Source: Pseudomonas sp.
GTDB taxonomy: Bacteria > Pseudomonadota > Gammaproteobacteria > Pseudomonadales > Pseudomonadaceae
Assembly: GCA_030654635.1 (NCBI GenBank)
Contig: JAURXE010000569.1
Location: forward strand, 1 to 7,707
Length of the DNA stretch: 7,707 nucleotides
Reading direction: 5' to 3'
A program made the translations under genes and the position numbers. This document shows positions 1 to 6,560 of this stretch, one piece after another. Positions within the stretch are counted from its first letter, which is position 1; each line of letters begins with the position of its first letter. The notes below the pieces were generated by a model. The model did no database searches, was not told the DNA's origin, and was given only the letters and a program-made list of their open reading frames with translations.

Positions 1-338
1 CGGTGCAGACTGAGTTCCTTGCGGTTAAGGGGCTGGAGCGGATGGTCAATACCCTGGCGATGATCAACCGCTCGCGCAAACAGGCGTTGCCTTATCTGAT
101 AGTGCCAACCTTATTTGATCGACGTACCCAAGCCTCCATGAGCACTTTACGGGTGCTGCGCAATAGCTACCCAGAGAACCTTTGGCCGGCCTACATTCCC
201 GTCGATACGCGCCTGCGCGATGCCAGTCGTGCCGGGCTTACGCCTTCGCAATTTGACTCAGGCTGCCGGGCAGTGCTGGCTTATCGGGCGCTGCTCAAAC
301 AGTTGCTGGCGTTGCAGCCCAGTACACAGGTAGCTTGA
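1..338 (+). CDS. parC: ParC, ParA-family polar ATPase (3' end only)
   Basis: This is the C-terminal part of a ParA/MinD-type ATPase; the start and the Walker motifs lie before the window. About 111 residues are visible, ending at TGA 336-338. The opening stretch (TEFLAVKGLERMVNTL) followed by a helix rich in Arg/Lys matches the region after the switch in ParA-like ATPases. The tail (YIPVDTRLRDASRAG, then a run of Leu/Ala) is the usual end of the ParC proteins found beside cheW in Pseudomonas and Vibrio. In that family ParC forms a polar ATPase pattern and recruits ParP and the chemotaxis array to the pole; that role is family knowledge. The GTG at 3 is an internal valine codon and not a start. 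The name is not to be confused with topoisomerase IV ParC. The family call is fairly secure because parP and cheW follow directly. Confidence 0.85.
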   Translation, partial: VQTEFLAVKGLERMVNTLAMINRSRKQALPYLIVPTLFDRRTQASMSTLRVLRNSYPENLWPAYIPVDTRLRDASRAGLTPSQFDSGCRAVLAYRALLKQLLALQPSTQVA

Positions 339-360
339 GATGGGCGTCGGCCATGATTGT

Positions 361-388
361 TCAAGTTTGTCCGGTATTTGGCCGATAG
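361..388 (+). promoter_or_regulatory. Putative FliA (sigma-28) promoter upstream of parP
   Basis: TCAAGTTT at 361-368 and GCCGATAG at 381-388 are separated by 12 bases. The flagellar sigma-28 consensus is TAAAGTTT-N11-GCCGATAA, so each box differs at one position and the spacer is one base longer. Transcription would begin near 395, about 25 bases before the parP ATG at 420. The site lies in the 81-base gap after parC and points into parP-cheW-fipA, genes that fit the late flagellar class. The match is seen in the sequence; activity is inferred. Confidence 0.7.
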
Positions 389-419
389 GCTGTAAAGACT
401 GTTTTAACGGAAATGTTCT

Positions 420-1226
420 ATGAGTCGCCCGGTAGCCACTGCAACTCGCCCACAACTGGCCTTGATGTCCTATCTGGATGCCTTGTTGCAGGATGCTGCC
501 GCCGAATTAGCGGACAGTGTCAGCCTGGATGAATTCGAAACTGCAGTGCTGGAGGAGCAGGTCCGTGATGCACGCCTGCACAGCGTCGCAGCGCAGGCGC
601 CCGTCGTCCGGGTCAGTGAGCCAGAACCGCCGATGGTTTCGCTGCCGCAGGTGATGCCGGTGCAGGTCGATGTTCTGTTGGTTGCGCCTGAGCAACCAGC
701 GACTGCTTTGCAACCTGCAGTGCCATCGGTATTGCAGCCCGCAGGTGGAGCGCCAAGCTGGGCGCAAGAACCCTTTGAGTGTTTGCTGTTTGATGTGGCG
801 GGGCTAACGCTGGCAGTGCCATTGGTGTGTCTTGGGACTATCTACTCGCTGGCCGGCCAGGAACTGACCCCGTTGTTCGGCCAGCCAGATTGGTTTTTGG
901 GCCTTTTGCCGACCGCCAATGGCAATCTGAAGGTGCTCGATACGGCACGTTGGGTCATGCCGGATCGCTACCGCGACGAGTTTCGCGAGGGTTTGCATTA
1001 TGTGATCTCAGTGCAAGGCTACGAGTGGGGCTTGGCCGTGCACCAGGTGAGTCGCTCGATTCGGCTTGACCCCGAGGCGGTCAAGTGGCGCGGCCAGCGT
1101 ACCCAGCGGCCTTGGCTGGCCGGCACGGTGATTGAGCATATGTGTGCGTTGCTTGATGTGGCAGTTCTGGCGGAGTTAATTGCCAGCGGGGCGGCGAAGC
1201 GTATGGTTAATGGACAATTACATTAG
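420..1226 (+). CDS. parP: ParP, CheW-like chemotaxis array localisation protein
   Basis: A 268-residue protein with three parts: a short helical N-terminal segment (about 12-50), a low-complexity linker rich in Pro, Val, Ala and Gln (about 58-115), and a C-terminal CheW-like domain (about 118-255, ending WLAGTVIEHMCALLDVAVL). It is much longer than CheW because of the first two parts, the usual plan of ParP. In the characterised Vibrio system, ParP links the polar ATPase ParC to CheA/receptor arrays through this CheW-like (AIF) domain, keeping arrays at the pole. The start is the ATG at 420, with a weak CGGA ribosome site at 408-411. It follows parC and precedes cheW, the conserved order, and a FliA promoter match lies just upstream. 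The name rests on architecture and context; many annotations simply say 'CheW domain protein'. Confidence 0.85.
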   Translation: MSRPVATATRPQLALMSYLDALLQDAAAELADSVSLDEFETAVLEEQVRDARLHSVAAQAPVVRVSEPEPPMVSLPQVMPVQVDVLLVAPEQPATALQPAVPSVLQPAGGAPSWAQEPFECLLFDVAGLTLAVPLVCLGTIYSLAGQELTPLFGQPDWFLGLLPTANGNLKVLDTARWVMPDRYRDEFREGLHYVISVQGYEWGLAVHQVSRSIRLDPEAVKWRGQRTQRPWLAGTVIEHMCALLDVAVLAELIASGAAKRMVNGQLH

Positions 1227-1237
1227 TCGATAGCGGC

Positions 1238-1255
1238 GCCTTGCCTGTGCAAGGC
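1238..1255 (+). promoter_or_regulatory. 7-bp hairpin in the parP-cheW spacer
   Basis: GCCTTGC (1238-1244) and GCAAGGC (1249-1255) form a perfect 7-bp stem closed by the tetraloop CTGT, 12 bases after the parP stop. No T-run follows, so it is not a standard intrinsic terminator. It may stabilise the 3' end of the parP message or modulate read-through into cheW. The dyad is seen directly; the role is unknown. Confidence 0.45.
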
Positions 1256-1272
1256 TCTATAGTGATAACAGC

Positions 1273-1306
1273 GCGGCACCCGCGTATGCCGCTGAATGCG
1301 GTTTTT
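1273..1306 (+). promoter_or_regulatory. Overlapping alternative stems before the cheW ribosome site
   Basis: GCGGCA (1273-1278) can pair with TGCCGC (1287-1292). The second arm of that stem also contains CCGC (1289-1292), which can pair instead with GCGG (1298-1301), a short stem followed by five T (1302-1306). The two pairings exclude each other, a layout like a small attenuator, only a few bases before the cheW ribosome site (GAGG, 1310-1313). The second stem is only 4 bp (5 with a G-U pair), so real termination there would be weak. Confidence 0.3.
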
Positions 1307-1321
1307 GATGAGGCTCTGAAC

Positions 1322-1801
1322 ATGAATAAAAGCTCAGCACACGGTTCCGAAGATCCCATTCTGCAGTGGGTAACCTTCCGTCTGGACAATGAAACCTACG
1401 GCATCAATGTGATGCAGGTTCAGGAAGTGTTGCGTTATACCGAGATCGCTCCAGTACCGGGTGCGCCGAGCTATGTGCTGGGCATTATTAACTTGCGCGG
1501 TAACGTGGTGACGGTAATCGACACCCGTCAGCGTTTTGGTTTGTATTCCGCCTCGATTACCGACAATAGCCGGATCGTGATTATTGAAGCCGACAAGCAA
1601 GTGGTCGGTATCTTGGTCGACAGCGTGGCCGAGGTGGTTTATCTGCGCCAATCTGAAGTTGAAACTGCGCCTAACGTTGGCAACGATGAGTCGGCCAAGT
1701 TTATTCAAGGCGTGTGCAACAAGAATGGCGAGCTACTGATTTTGGTTGAGCTCGACAAAATGATGTCTGAAGAAGAATGGTCGGACATGGAGAACTTCTA
1801 A
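1322..1801 (+). CDS. cheW: CheW, chemotaxis receptor-kinase coupling protein
   Basis: CheW is the cytoplasmic adaptor that bridges chemoreceptor tips and the kinase CheA in the array. The 159-residue product is a single CheW domain across nearly its whole length. It has the typical opening (QWVTFRLDNETYGINVMQVQEV, split here as residues 15-36), the INLRG turn at 56-60 containing the conserved receptor-contact arginine, the VIDTR segment at 65-69, and the closing FIQGV...LLILVELDKM strand-helix. The chosen ATG at 1322 has GAGG at 1310-1313, eight bases upstream, and gives the family's usual length. The frame is open further upstream to 1241, but that part has no CheW similarity. It lies 95 bases after parP and 3 bases before fipA. 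Confidence 0.97.
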   Translation: MNKSSAHGSEDPILQWVTFRLDNETYGINVMQVQEVLRYTEIAPVPGAPSYVLGIINLRGNVVTVIDTRQRFGLYSASITDNSRIVIIEADKQVVGILVDSVAEVVYLRQSEVETAPNVGNDESAKFIQGVCNKNGELLILVELDKMMSEEEWSDMENF

Positions 1802-1804
1802 CCC

Positions 1805-2200
1805 ATGCTTGAAGTGGCGGTTGTTGCGCTCGCGGTCTTTTGCGTCTTGTTGGCGGGTACCTGCTTGTGGCTGATACTCAGTCAGCGCCAGCAGGCACTG
1901 TTGCAGGCCGAGCGCGATAGTCAGCGCGATCAACGCAGCAAAGAGTTGGCGCGCCGCTTGGATGCTTACCTGACCGGCAGTGTCCGCATGGGTGAAGAGT
2001 TGCATGAGCTGCGCCGCGTAGTGGCGCCGCTGCCCGACAAGCTTAATCAGATCGAGCAGCGTGACCCCAATAGTTTGTCCTTTACCCAGGCCGCGCGTTT
2101 GGCTGGGCTTGGCGCCAGCGTCGATGAACTGACGCAGTCCTGTGGCTTGAGCACCGCCGAGGCTGAGTTGGTGCGCAAGTTACATCGCTCCAAAGCCTGA
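1805..2200 (+). CDS. fipA: FipA-like DUF2802 membrane protein, FlhF partner
   Basis: A 131-residue protein with one N-terminal membrane segment (about 3-26), a charged probable coiled coil rich in Gln, Arg and Glu (about 27-75), and a compact C-terminal DUF2802 domain (about 88-128; key stretch FTQAARLAGLGASVDEL, then CGLSTAEAELV). In polar flagellates such as Vibrio and Pseudomonas putida, DUF2802 proteins of this plan (FipA) bind the GTPase FlhF and help recruit it to the pole, so setting where the flagellum is built; this is family knowledge. The C-terminal fold has the look of a small helix-turn-helix, but I see no reason to call it DNA-binding. The start lies 3 bases after the cheW stop, with GGAG at 1789-1792 inside cheW, so translation is probably coupled. 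It is the last gene of the operon. Confidence 0.82.
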   Translation: MLEVAVVALAVFCVLLAGTCLWLILSQRQQALLQAERDSQRDQRSKELARRLDAYLTGSVRMGEELHELRRVVAPLPDKLNQIEQRDPNSLSFTQAARLAGLGASVDELTQSCGLSTAEAELVRKLHRSKA

Positions 2201-2217
2201 AAATCCTCGCCCCATCT

Positions 2218-2239
2218 TTGCCTCTGGCAATCCTTTTTT
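2218..2239 (+). terminator. Weak intrinsic terminator after fipA
   Basis: TTGCC (2218-2222) pairs with GGCAA (2226-2230) around a TCT loop, followed by TCC and six T (2234-2239). It starts 17 bases after the fipA stop and lies between convergent genes, where a terminator is expected. The stem is only 5 bp, so efficiency may be partial and Rho may also act. Confidence 0.5.
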
Positions 2240-2287
2240 AAGCTAAACCCGGCATGCCTTTCCCATTTGACGAGCTTGTTCGGTTGC

Positions 2288-2605
2288 CTAACGCTGCGGG
2301 TTATTGAAGGGCGGCTGGCCAGCTTGCGCGGGATCGAAATCGGCGGGAAATTTGCCTTTTAAGTACCAGGCAAAAGCAATGATTTCGGCAATGCTGCGGT
2401 ACAGCGCCTCGGGTATCGCATCGCCCAACTCGAGGCGTGCGAGCAAGCGCACCAGTTCAGCGTTTTCGTAAATCGGCACTTCATATTCGCGGGCGATGGC
2501 AAGTATGGCTTCGGCCAGTTGGTCGTCGCCTTTGGCAGTCAGGCTTGGTGCACTGTTGCCGTCGTAGCTCAGGGCGATGGCTTGGCGTGGGGCTTGGTGT
2601 TTCAT
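2288..2605 (-). CDS. Detached FlhB C-terminal-like protein (FlhB2/FhlB type)
   Basis: A 105-residue soluble protein that aligns by eye with the cytoplasmic tail of FlhB/YscU export switch proteins. Visible landmarks are QAIALSYD (8-15), AP..TAKG (19-26), VPIYENAELVRLL (43-55) and the segment around IPEALYRSIAEIIAFAW (64-80). It has no membrane segments, and its N-terminus begins just after the place where FlhB carries its NPTH autocleavage site, which is absent. It therefore looks like the cleaved C-terminal fragment encoded alone. In the real switch this part of FlhB binds the FliK C-terminal domain to change export from hook to filament proteins. The start codon overlaps the stop of the upstream FliK-like gene by four bases (ATGA), implying coupled translation. 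The last 20 residues, rich in Pro, Asn and Gln, extend beyond the conserved core. What it does in the cell is not clear from the sequence. Confidence 0.88.
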   Translation of the reverse strand: MKHQAPRQAIALSYDGNSAPSLTAKGDDQLAEAILAIAREYEVPIYENAELVRLLARLELGDAIPEALYRSIAEIIAFAWYLKGKFPADFDPAQAGQPPFNNPQR

Positions 2606-4164
2606 GCGGTTTCATCCACCCAGCGTTGTTCGAGGCTAGTGCGTTGACCTTGTGGCGGGGTGCCTTGGCGGCAGGCCAGCTCACCAACATTCAAGCCAGC
2701 GTCAGTCAGGCGCTCCCGTAAATGGTTCAGCTCGCTAGCGATCAAGTTGGCGGTGCTCGGCAGTTCGGCCCAGAGCTGGCTCGAGACGCTGCCGCGGGCC
2801 AACTGCGCCTGCACTTGCAGTGGCCCCAATGGCGGCAGATCAAAGGCCAGTTCAACCCGCCAAAGGGTTTCTGCGGGTTCTTTGGCGCTTTTTTTGGGGC
2901 TCTCATCACGTTGTATTTTGGCTTGCACAGGTACCAGCTCTTGCTGATTGCGCATCGGTATTTCCAGTTGCCAGGTGGTCAGTAAATTACCTTCCGGGCC
3001 TATCTGGGTTTGTGCCAGACTCGACAGCTGATGGGTTTGCAGCCGTGATACGGCGGCGGCCGCGAGACGTAGCAGGTTTTCCAGGTCGCCATCGGCTTCC
3101 AGGTTTTGCAGCAGTCGTGTTGGCAGCGGAAAATTGCCGACTTGCTGGCGTGAGCCGGCCTGGCCGAGATTGCCCAGCAGGTTGCGCACGAACATCGGCA
3201 GTGCCTGCGTCAGGCTGCCCTGACTGCCACTGGCAAGTAGCGCGGCGTTGGTGGCGCCGGGCAAGGCGGGCAGGAGTTGGGCGACCAGGCGCAGCAGGTT
3301 GGCTTTCAGGTCCTGAGTCAGCGCCGGTAATTTACCCTCAAGCAACTTAGCCTCGAGAAACACGCCGCTGTCCGCTAAGGCTTGTGCTACGCCTTTGGCG
3401 CTGCTCATCTGCTGCATATCTGGCAGGGCGCCGAGCAGTTTTTCGATGCTGCCGCGCAGCGCCTCGGGAAGCGCACTGCCGGGAGTGCTGGCCGTCCCTG
3501 TGGCGGTCAGATTCTGCAAGTTTTTCAGCAATCCCTCTAGGGAGCCTTGGCGGCCTTGCTGGGTTTGCTGCTGTTGGCTCAGCTCGAGCTGATCGAGTCG
3601 TCCACTCATGGGTAGAAAACTCAAGGCTTGGGCACCTTTCACTTGTGCGCTGAGCAGGCTGCCCACGGGCAGTGCTAAAGGCGTTTCGAGGCTGAGTTTA
3701 GTCCCCGCCAGGGGGCTGTTGAGCAGGTTGACTACGACCTTGTAGAGGCTCTGCGCCTTGCTGGAGAGCAGCTGTTCGCTGCTGATAACCTTGGCTTGCA
3801 GCAGGGTGCCCAGCGGTAATTGATCAAGATCGAGGCTCTGCAATGGGCCTTGCGGCGCTAGCAGCGCAATACTCAGGCGCGTTTGCGACAGTGCGGTCAC
3901 GGCCAGGGCGGTGCCTTGGGCGAGGGGGCGATTGCTGTTGGCTTGCACTGTGCTTTGCTGGCCGTTGGCGAGGGTTAGCTTGAGTAGCAACTGAAAGCTT
4001 TGCGCCACTTCTTTGAGGGCGATGACTTCAGCTTTGGCGCTCTCGCCAATCGCCAGCAGACCCTCTAAGGGCTGCAGCAGTTTGATCGCCTGCTCGGTGG
4101 CATTGGGGCGCACCACTGTGGTTGTAGGTGGCAGCGGGCGAGGGCTGCTGATTTCGGCCGTCAT
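2602..4164 (-). CDS. FliK-like flagellar hook-length control family protein
   Basis: A 520-residue protein whose C-terminal region (about 395-500) has the Flg_hook pattern of FliK: the strand WQLEIPM, then LPPLGPLQVQAQLARGSVSSQLWAEL (residues 443-468, broken here only as a description), then a helix LNHLRERLTDAGL and a short closing strand. The N-terminal part has three similar beta-type modules around residues 81-92, 116-126 and 165-175, followed by a Gln-rich linker (195-207) and a long helical Leu/Ala-rich middle. FliK measures hook length and signals FlhB to switch substrates. This copy lies outside a structural flagellar operon and is paired with a detached FlhB tail, so it is probably a second FliK-type protein and not the hook ruler. 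I therefore give no symbol. The start at 4164 has a modest AGG ribosome site about ten bases upstream and is divergent from ccmA. Confidence 0.85.
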   Translation of the reverse strand: MTAEISSPRPLPPTTTVVRPNATEQAIKLLQPLEGLLAIGESAKAEVIALKEVAQSFQLLLKLTLANGQQSTVQANSNRPLAQGTALAVTALSQTRLSIALLAPQGPLQSLDLDQLPLGTLLQAKVISSEQLLSSKAQSLYKVVVNLLNSPLAGTKLSLETPLALPVGSLLSAQVKGAQALSFLPMSGRLDQLELSQQQQTQQGRQGSLEGLLKNLQNLTATGTASTPGSALPEALRGSIEKLLGALPDMQQMSSAKGVAQALADSGVFLEAKLLEGKLPALTQDLKANLLRLVAQLLPALPGATNAALLASGSQGSLTQALPMFVRNLLGNLGQAGSRQQVGNFPLPTRLLQNLEADGDLENLLRLAAAAVSRLQTHQLSSLAQTQIGPEGNLLTTWQLEIPMRNQQELVPVQAKIQRDESPKKSAKEPAETLWRVELAFDLPPLGPLQVQAQLARGSVSSQLWAELPSTANLIASELNHLRERLTDAGLNVGELACRQGTPPQGQRTSLEQRWVDETA

Positions 4165-4192
4165 CGGGTTACAACCTGTCGAAAATGCCTGC

Positions 4193-4221
4193 TTCGAAGC
4201 GCTAGGCCGGGCATGTATAAT
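4193..4221 (+). promoter_or_regulatory. Putative sigma-70 promoter of the ccm operon
   Basis: A perfect TATAAT lies at 4216-4221 in the 154-base divergent region. With a 17-base spacer the -35 box would be TTCGAA (4193-4198), matching TTGACA at only three of six positions. That weak box lies inside a perfect 10-bp palindrome, GCTTCGAAGC (4191-4200). The bases after the -10 are very GC-rich (GCCGCCCC). Transcription from about 4228 would leave a leader of some 90 bases before ccmA. I found no convincing promoter for the opposite gene in the same region. Confidence 0.5.
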
Positions 4222-4318
4222 GCCGCCCCGTCCGGGTCGGCTGCGATTGCTTGTAGCAGTATAGCGGCCAACCCTAGCCTCAACTTGAACGCCCCCTCAA
4301 CCTAACAGACAGGTAGCC

Positions 4319-4948
4319 GTGACCAGTCCATTTATTCAAGCCGTGGCGCTCGCCTGCGAGCGGGATTGGCGGATCTTGTTTAGCCAGCTTGAGCTGAGCC
4401 TGCAGCCTGCGCAAATGCTGCAGGTCAGCGGGCCCAATGGTAGCGGTAAAACCAGCCTGTTGCGGTTGTTGGCCGGCTTGATGCAGCCGACTGCCGGACA
4501 GATTCTTTTGCACGGCCAACCCCTGGCGCAGCAGCGGGCGCAGCTGGCCGCGAGCATGCTGTGGATCGGCCATGCTGCCGGTATCAAAGGCCTGCTCACG
4601 GCGGAAGAAAACCTCGCCTGGTTGTGCGCCTTGCAGCATCCCGCCGAACGTGCGGCAATCTGGGCGGCGCTGGCGGCAGTCGGTTTGCGCGGCTTTGAAG
4701 ACGTACCTTGTCATACCCTTTCAGCCGGTCAGCAGCGGCGCGTGGCGTTAGCGCGCTTGTATCTGAATGCGCCGCCGTTGTGGATTCTCGATGAGCCCTT
4801 TACCGCTCTGGACAAACAGGCGGTCGCCCAGTTGGAGCAGCATTTGGCCAGCCATTGCGAGCAGGGCGGTATCGTCATCCTCACCACGCATCACCACCTT
4901 GAGGTCAAGCCGGCTGGCTACGTCGAGCTGCTGCTGGGGGCCGCATGA
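4319..4948 (+). CDS. ccmA: CcmA, heme exporter ATP-binding subunit
   Basis: The cytoplasmic ATPase of the CcmABCD complex, whose ATP hydrolysis releases heme-loaded CcmE for cytochrome c maturation. The 209-residue product is a compact ABC domain with all motifs intact: Walker A GPNGSGKT (38-45), signature LSAGQQ (134-139), Walker B LWILDEP (154-160) and the switch histidine after ILTT (191). The N-terminus ([14 protein letters not shown]) is typical of CcmA. Translation starts at a GTG at 4319 with AGG at 4311-4313; no ATG gives a full-length domain. It is the first gene of the operon, about 100 bases after the TATAAT box, and overlaps ccmB by four bases (ATGA). Confidence 0.97.
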   Translation: MTSPFIQAVALACERDWRILFSQLELSLQPAQMLQVSGPNGSGKTSLLRLLAGLMQPTAGQILLHGQPLAQQRAQLAASMLWIGHAAGIKGLLTAEENLAWLCALQHPAERAAIWAALAAVGLRGFEDVPCHTLSAGQQRRVALARLYLNAPPLWILDEPFTALDKQAVAQLEQHLASHCEQGGIVILTTHHHLEVKPAGYVELLLGAA

Positions 4949-5616
4949 GTAACGTGTTTAGTTTATTGCTGGCCCGTGAGGCGCGGTTGTTGTTTCGCCG
5001 CCCGGCAGAGCTGGCCAATCCGCTGGTGTTTTTTGCCATCGTGATTGCGCTGTTCCCGCTGGCCGTTGGGCCGGAAAGCCAGCTGCTGCAAACCCTCTCG
5101 CCTGGCCTGCTCTGGGTGGCCGCTTTACTGGCGGTGTTACTGTCGCTCGATGGCCTGTTTCGCAGTGATTTCGAGGACGGCTCGCTGGAGCAGTGGGTCG
5201 TTTCGCCGCACCCTTTAGCGCTACTGGTGTTGGCCAAGGTGCTGGCACACTGGCTGTTTTCCGGTTTGGCCTTGGTACTGTTGTCACCCTTGCTGGCGTT
5301 GATGCTCGGCTTACCGGGGCGCTGCGTGCCCACTTTGCTGTTGTCGTTGCTGCTGGGCACGCCGGTGCTGAGCTTGCTCGGTGCAGTTGGCGCCGCCTTA
5401 ACCGTCGGTCTAAAACGCGGTGGTTTGCTGTTGGCGTTGTTGATTTTGCCGCTGTATATCCCGGTACTGATTCTTGGCAGCGGTGTGTTGCAGGCGGCGC
5501 TGCAAGGTCTGCCCACTGGCGGCTATTTATTATGGATGGCCAGCCTGACGATGCTGACGATAACCCTGAGCCCTTTTGCCATTGCTGCTGGCTTGACCAT
5601 CAGCGTGGCTGAATGA
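4945..5616 (+). CDS. ccmB: CcmB, heme exporter membrane subunit
   Basis: The inner-membrane permease-like partner of CcmA. The 223-residue product has about six hydrophobic segments (roughly 26-42, 52-70, 98-121, 128-153, 157-178 and 193-218). It shows typical CcmB stretches: [12 protein letters not shown] near the start, the loop [16 protein letters not shown] after the second helix, and LKRGG before the fifth. Length agrees with the family. It was once thought to export heme; the current view is that CcmAB uses ATP to free holo-CcmE from CcmCD. It overlaps ccmA by four bases and is followed by a 15-base gap before ccmC. Confidence 0.96.
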   Translation: MSNVFSLLLAREARLLFRRPAELANPLVFFAIVIALFPLAVGPESQLLQTLSPGLLWVAALLAVLLSLDGLFRSDFEDGSLEQWVVSPHPLALLVLAKVLAHWLFSGLALVLLSPLLALMLGLPGRCVPTLLLSLLLGTPVLSLLGAVGAALTVGLKRGGLLLALLILPLYIPVLILGSGVLQAALQGLPTGGYLLWMASLTMLTITLSPFAIAAGLTISVAE

Positions 5617-5631
5617 CGAGTTTATATTGAT

Positions 5632-6387
5632 ATGAATTGGACATGGTTTCACAAGCTCGGCTCGCCGAAATGGTTTTACCAAACCAGTGGCCGTTGGTTG
5701 CCGTGGCTGGCGTTGGCCGCCGCCCTGTTGATCGCTGTGGGCTTGGTCTGGGGCTTGGCCTTTGCGCCGGCCGATTACCAGCAGGGCAACAGTTTCCGCA
5801 TTATCTACATCCATGTGCCGGCCGCCATGCTGGCGCAGTCGTGCTACATCATGCTGGCGGTGGCCGGGGTGGTGGGGCTGGTGTGGAAGATGAAGCTGGC
5901 CGATGTCGCCTTGCAGTGCGCCGCGCCGATTGGCGCCTGGATGACGGTGATCGCCTTGGTCACTGGCGCCATCTGGGGCAAGCCTACTTGGGGCGCTTGG
6001 TGGGTGTGGGATGCGCGGCTGACGTCGATGTTGATTTTACTGTTTTTGTATTTTGGCGTGATCGCCCTCGGCCAGGCGATCAGCAACCGCGACAGTTCGG
6101 CCAAGGCCTGTGCGGTGCTGGCGATAGTCGGGGTGATCAATATCCCGATCATTAAATACTCGGTGGATTGGTGGAACTCGTTGCATCAGGGCGCCACCTT
6201 TAAACTGACTGAAAAACCGGCGATGCCAGCGGAAATGTGGCTGCCACTGCTGATTATGGTGCTGGGCTTCTACTGCTTCTTTGGCTGTGTGCTGCTCATG
6301 CGCATGCGCCTCGAGGTGCTTAAACGCGAGGCCCGTAGTAGCTGGGCCAAGGCGGAAATTAAAGCCGTGGCGGAGCAGCGCTCATGA
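5632..6387 (+). CDS. ccmC: CcmC, heme-handling protein that loads CcmE
   Basis: A 251-residue membrane protein of the heme-handling family that presents heme to CcmE in the periplasm. The tryptophan-rich WWD motif is intact ([13 protein letters not shown], 120-132), and both expected heme-ligand histidines are present: H61 in YIHVPAA and H185 in [10 protein letters not shown]. About six membrane helices are visible. It has a charged cytoplasmic-type tail (about 224-251). The ATG at 5632 has no good ribosome site (only GAG about 12 bases upstream), unlike its neighbours. Its stop overlaps ccmD by four bases (ATGA). Confidence 0.97.
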   Translation: MNWTWFHKLGSPKWFYQTSGRWLPWLALAAALLIAVGLVWGLAFAPADYQQGNSFRIIYIHVPAAMLAQSCYIMLAVAGVVGLVWKMKLADVALQCAAPIGAWMTVIALVTGAIWGKPTWGAWWVWDARLTSMLILLFLYFGVIALGQAISNRDSSAKACAVLAIVGVINIPIIKYSVDWWNSLHQGATFKLTEKPAMPAEMWLPLLIMVLGFYCFFGCVLLMRMRLEVLKREARSSWAKAEIKAVAEQRS

Positions 6388-6560
6388 ATTTCGCATCCTT
6401 CGCCGACTTTGTTGCCATGGGCAATCATGGTGTCTATGTCTGGTCGGCCTATGGCATTAGCTTGCTGGTGCTGGCGTTTAATGTGGGCGTGCCGCTACTG
6501 GCTAAACGTCGTTATTTGCAAGAACAGGCGCGCCGTTTGCGCCGTGAGGAGTTGAAGTGA
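6384..6560 (+). CDS. ccmD: CcmD, small heme exporter subunit
   Basis: A 58-residue protein read directly from the sequence. It starts [20 protein letters not shown], has one membrane helix (about 18-40) and a short basic tail ([18 protein letters not shown]). The pattern FxxMGxxGxYVW before the helix is characteristic of CcmD, which holds the CcmABC-CcmE complex together and is needed for release of holo-CcmE. GGAG at 6372-6375 lies eight bases before the ATG. It overlaps ccmC by four bases and ccmE by four bases (GTGA), so translation of C, D and E is probably coupled. Confidence 0.95.
   Translation: MNFASFADFVAMGNHGVYVWSAYGISLLVLAFNVGVPLLAKRRYLQEQARRLRREELK

Noticed and set aside
1226..1233. 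GTCGATAG resembling a FliA -10 before cheW
   Set aside because: No TAAAG- or TCAAG-like -35 lies at the right distance upstream, so it is likely a chance partial match.
1241..1321. Upstream extension of the cheW frame
   Set aside because: The frame is open, but the added residues do not resemble CheW, they run through the hairpin region, and the ATG at 1322 has a well-placed ribosome site and gives the standard length.
2251..2258. GGCATGCC palindrome between the convergent genes as a terminator for the - strand
   Set aside because: It has no loop-sized centre and no clean T-run on the - strand; an 8-bp palindrome is common by chance.
2820..3653. Several long open frames on the + strand inside the fliK-like gene
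   Set aside because: They are antisense shadows of a GC-rich coding region with a clear family match on the - strand. The translations are Arg/Ala/Gly-rich with no recognisable domain or good ribosome site.
4210..4224. GGCAT / ATGCC inverted repeat flanking the TATAAT box
   Set aside because: A 5-bp repeat around a promoter box is short enough to arise by chance, and nothing else supports an operator there.
4905..5516. Long - strand open frames across ccmA-ccmB
   Set aside because: They are mirror frames of confidently identified ccm genes. Their Ser/Thr/Pro/Arg-rich translations are typical of antisense reading of membrane protein genes.
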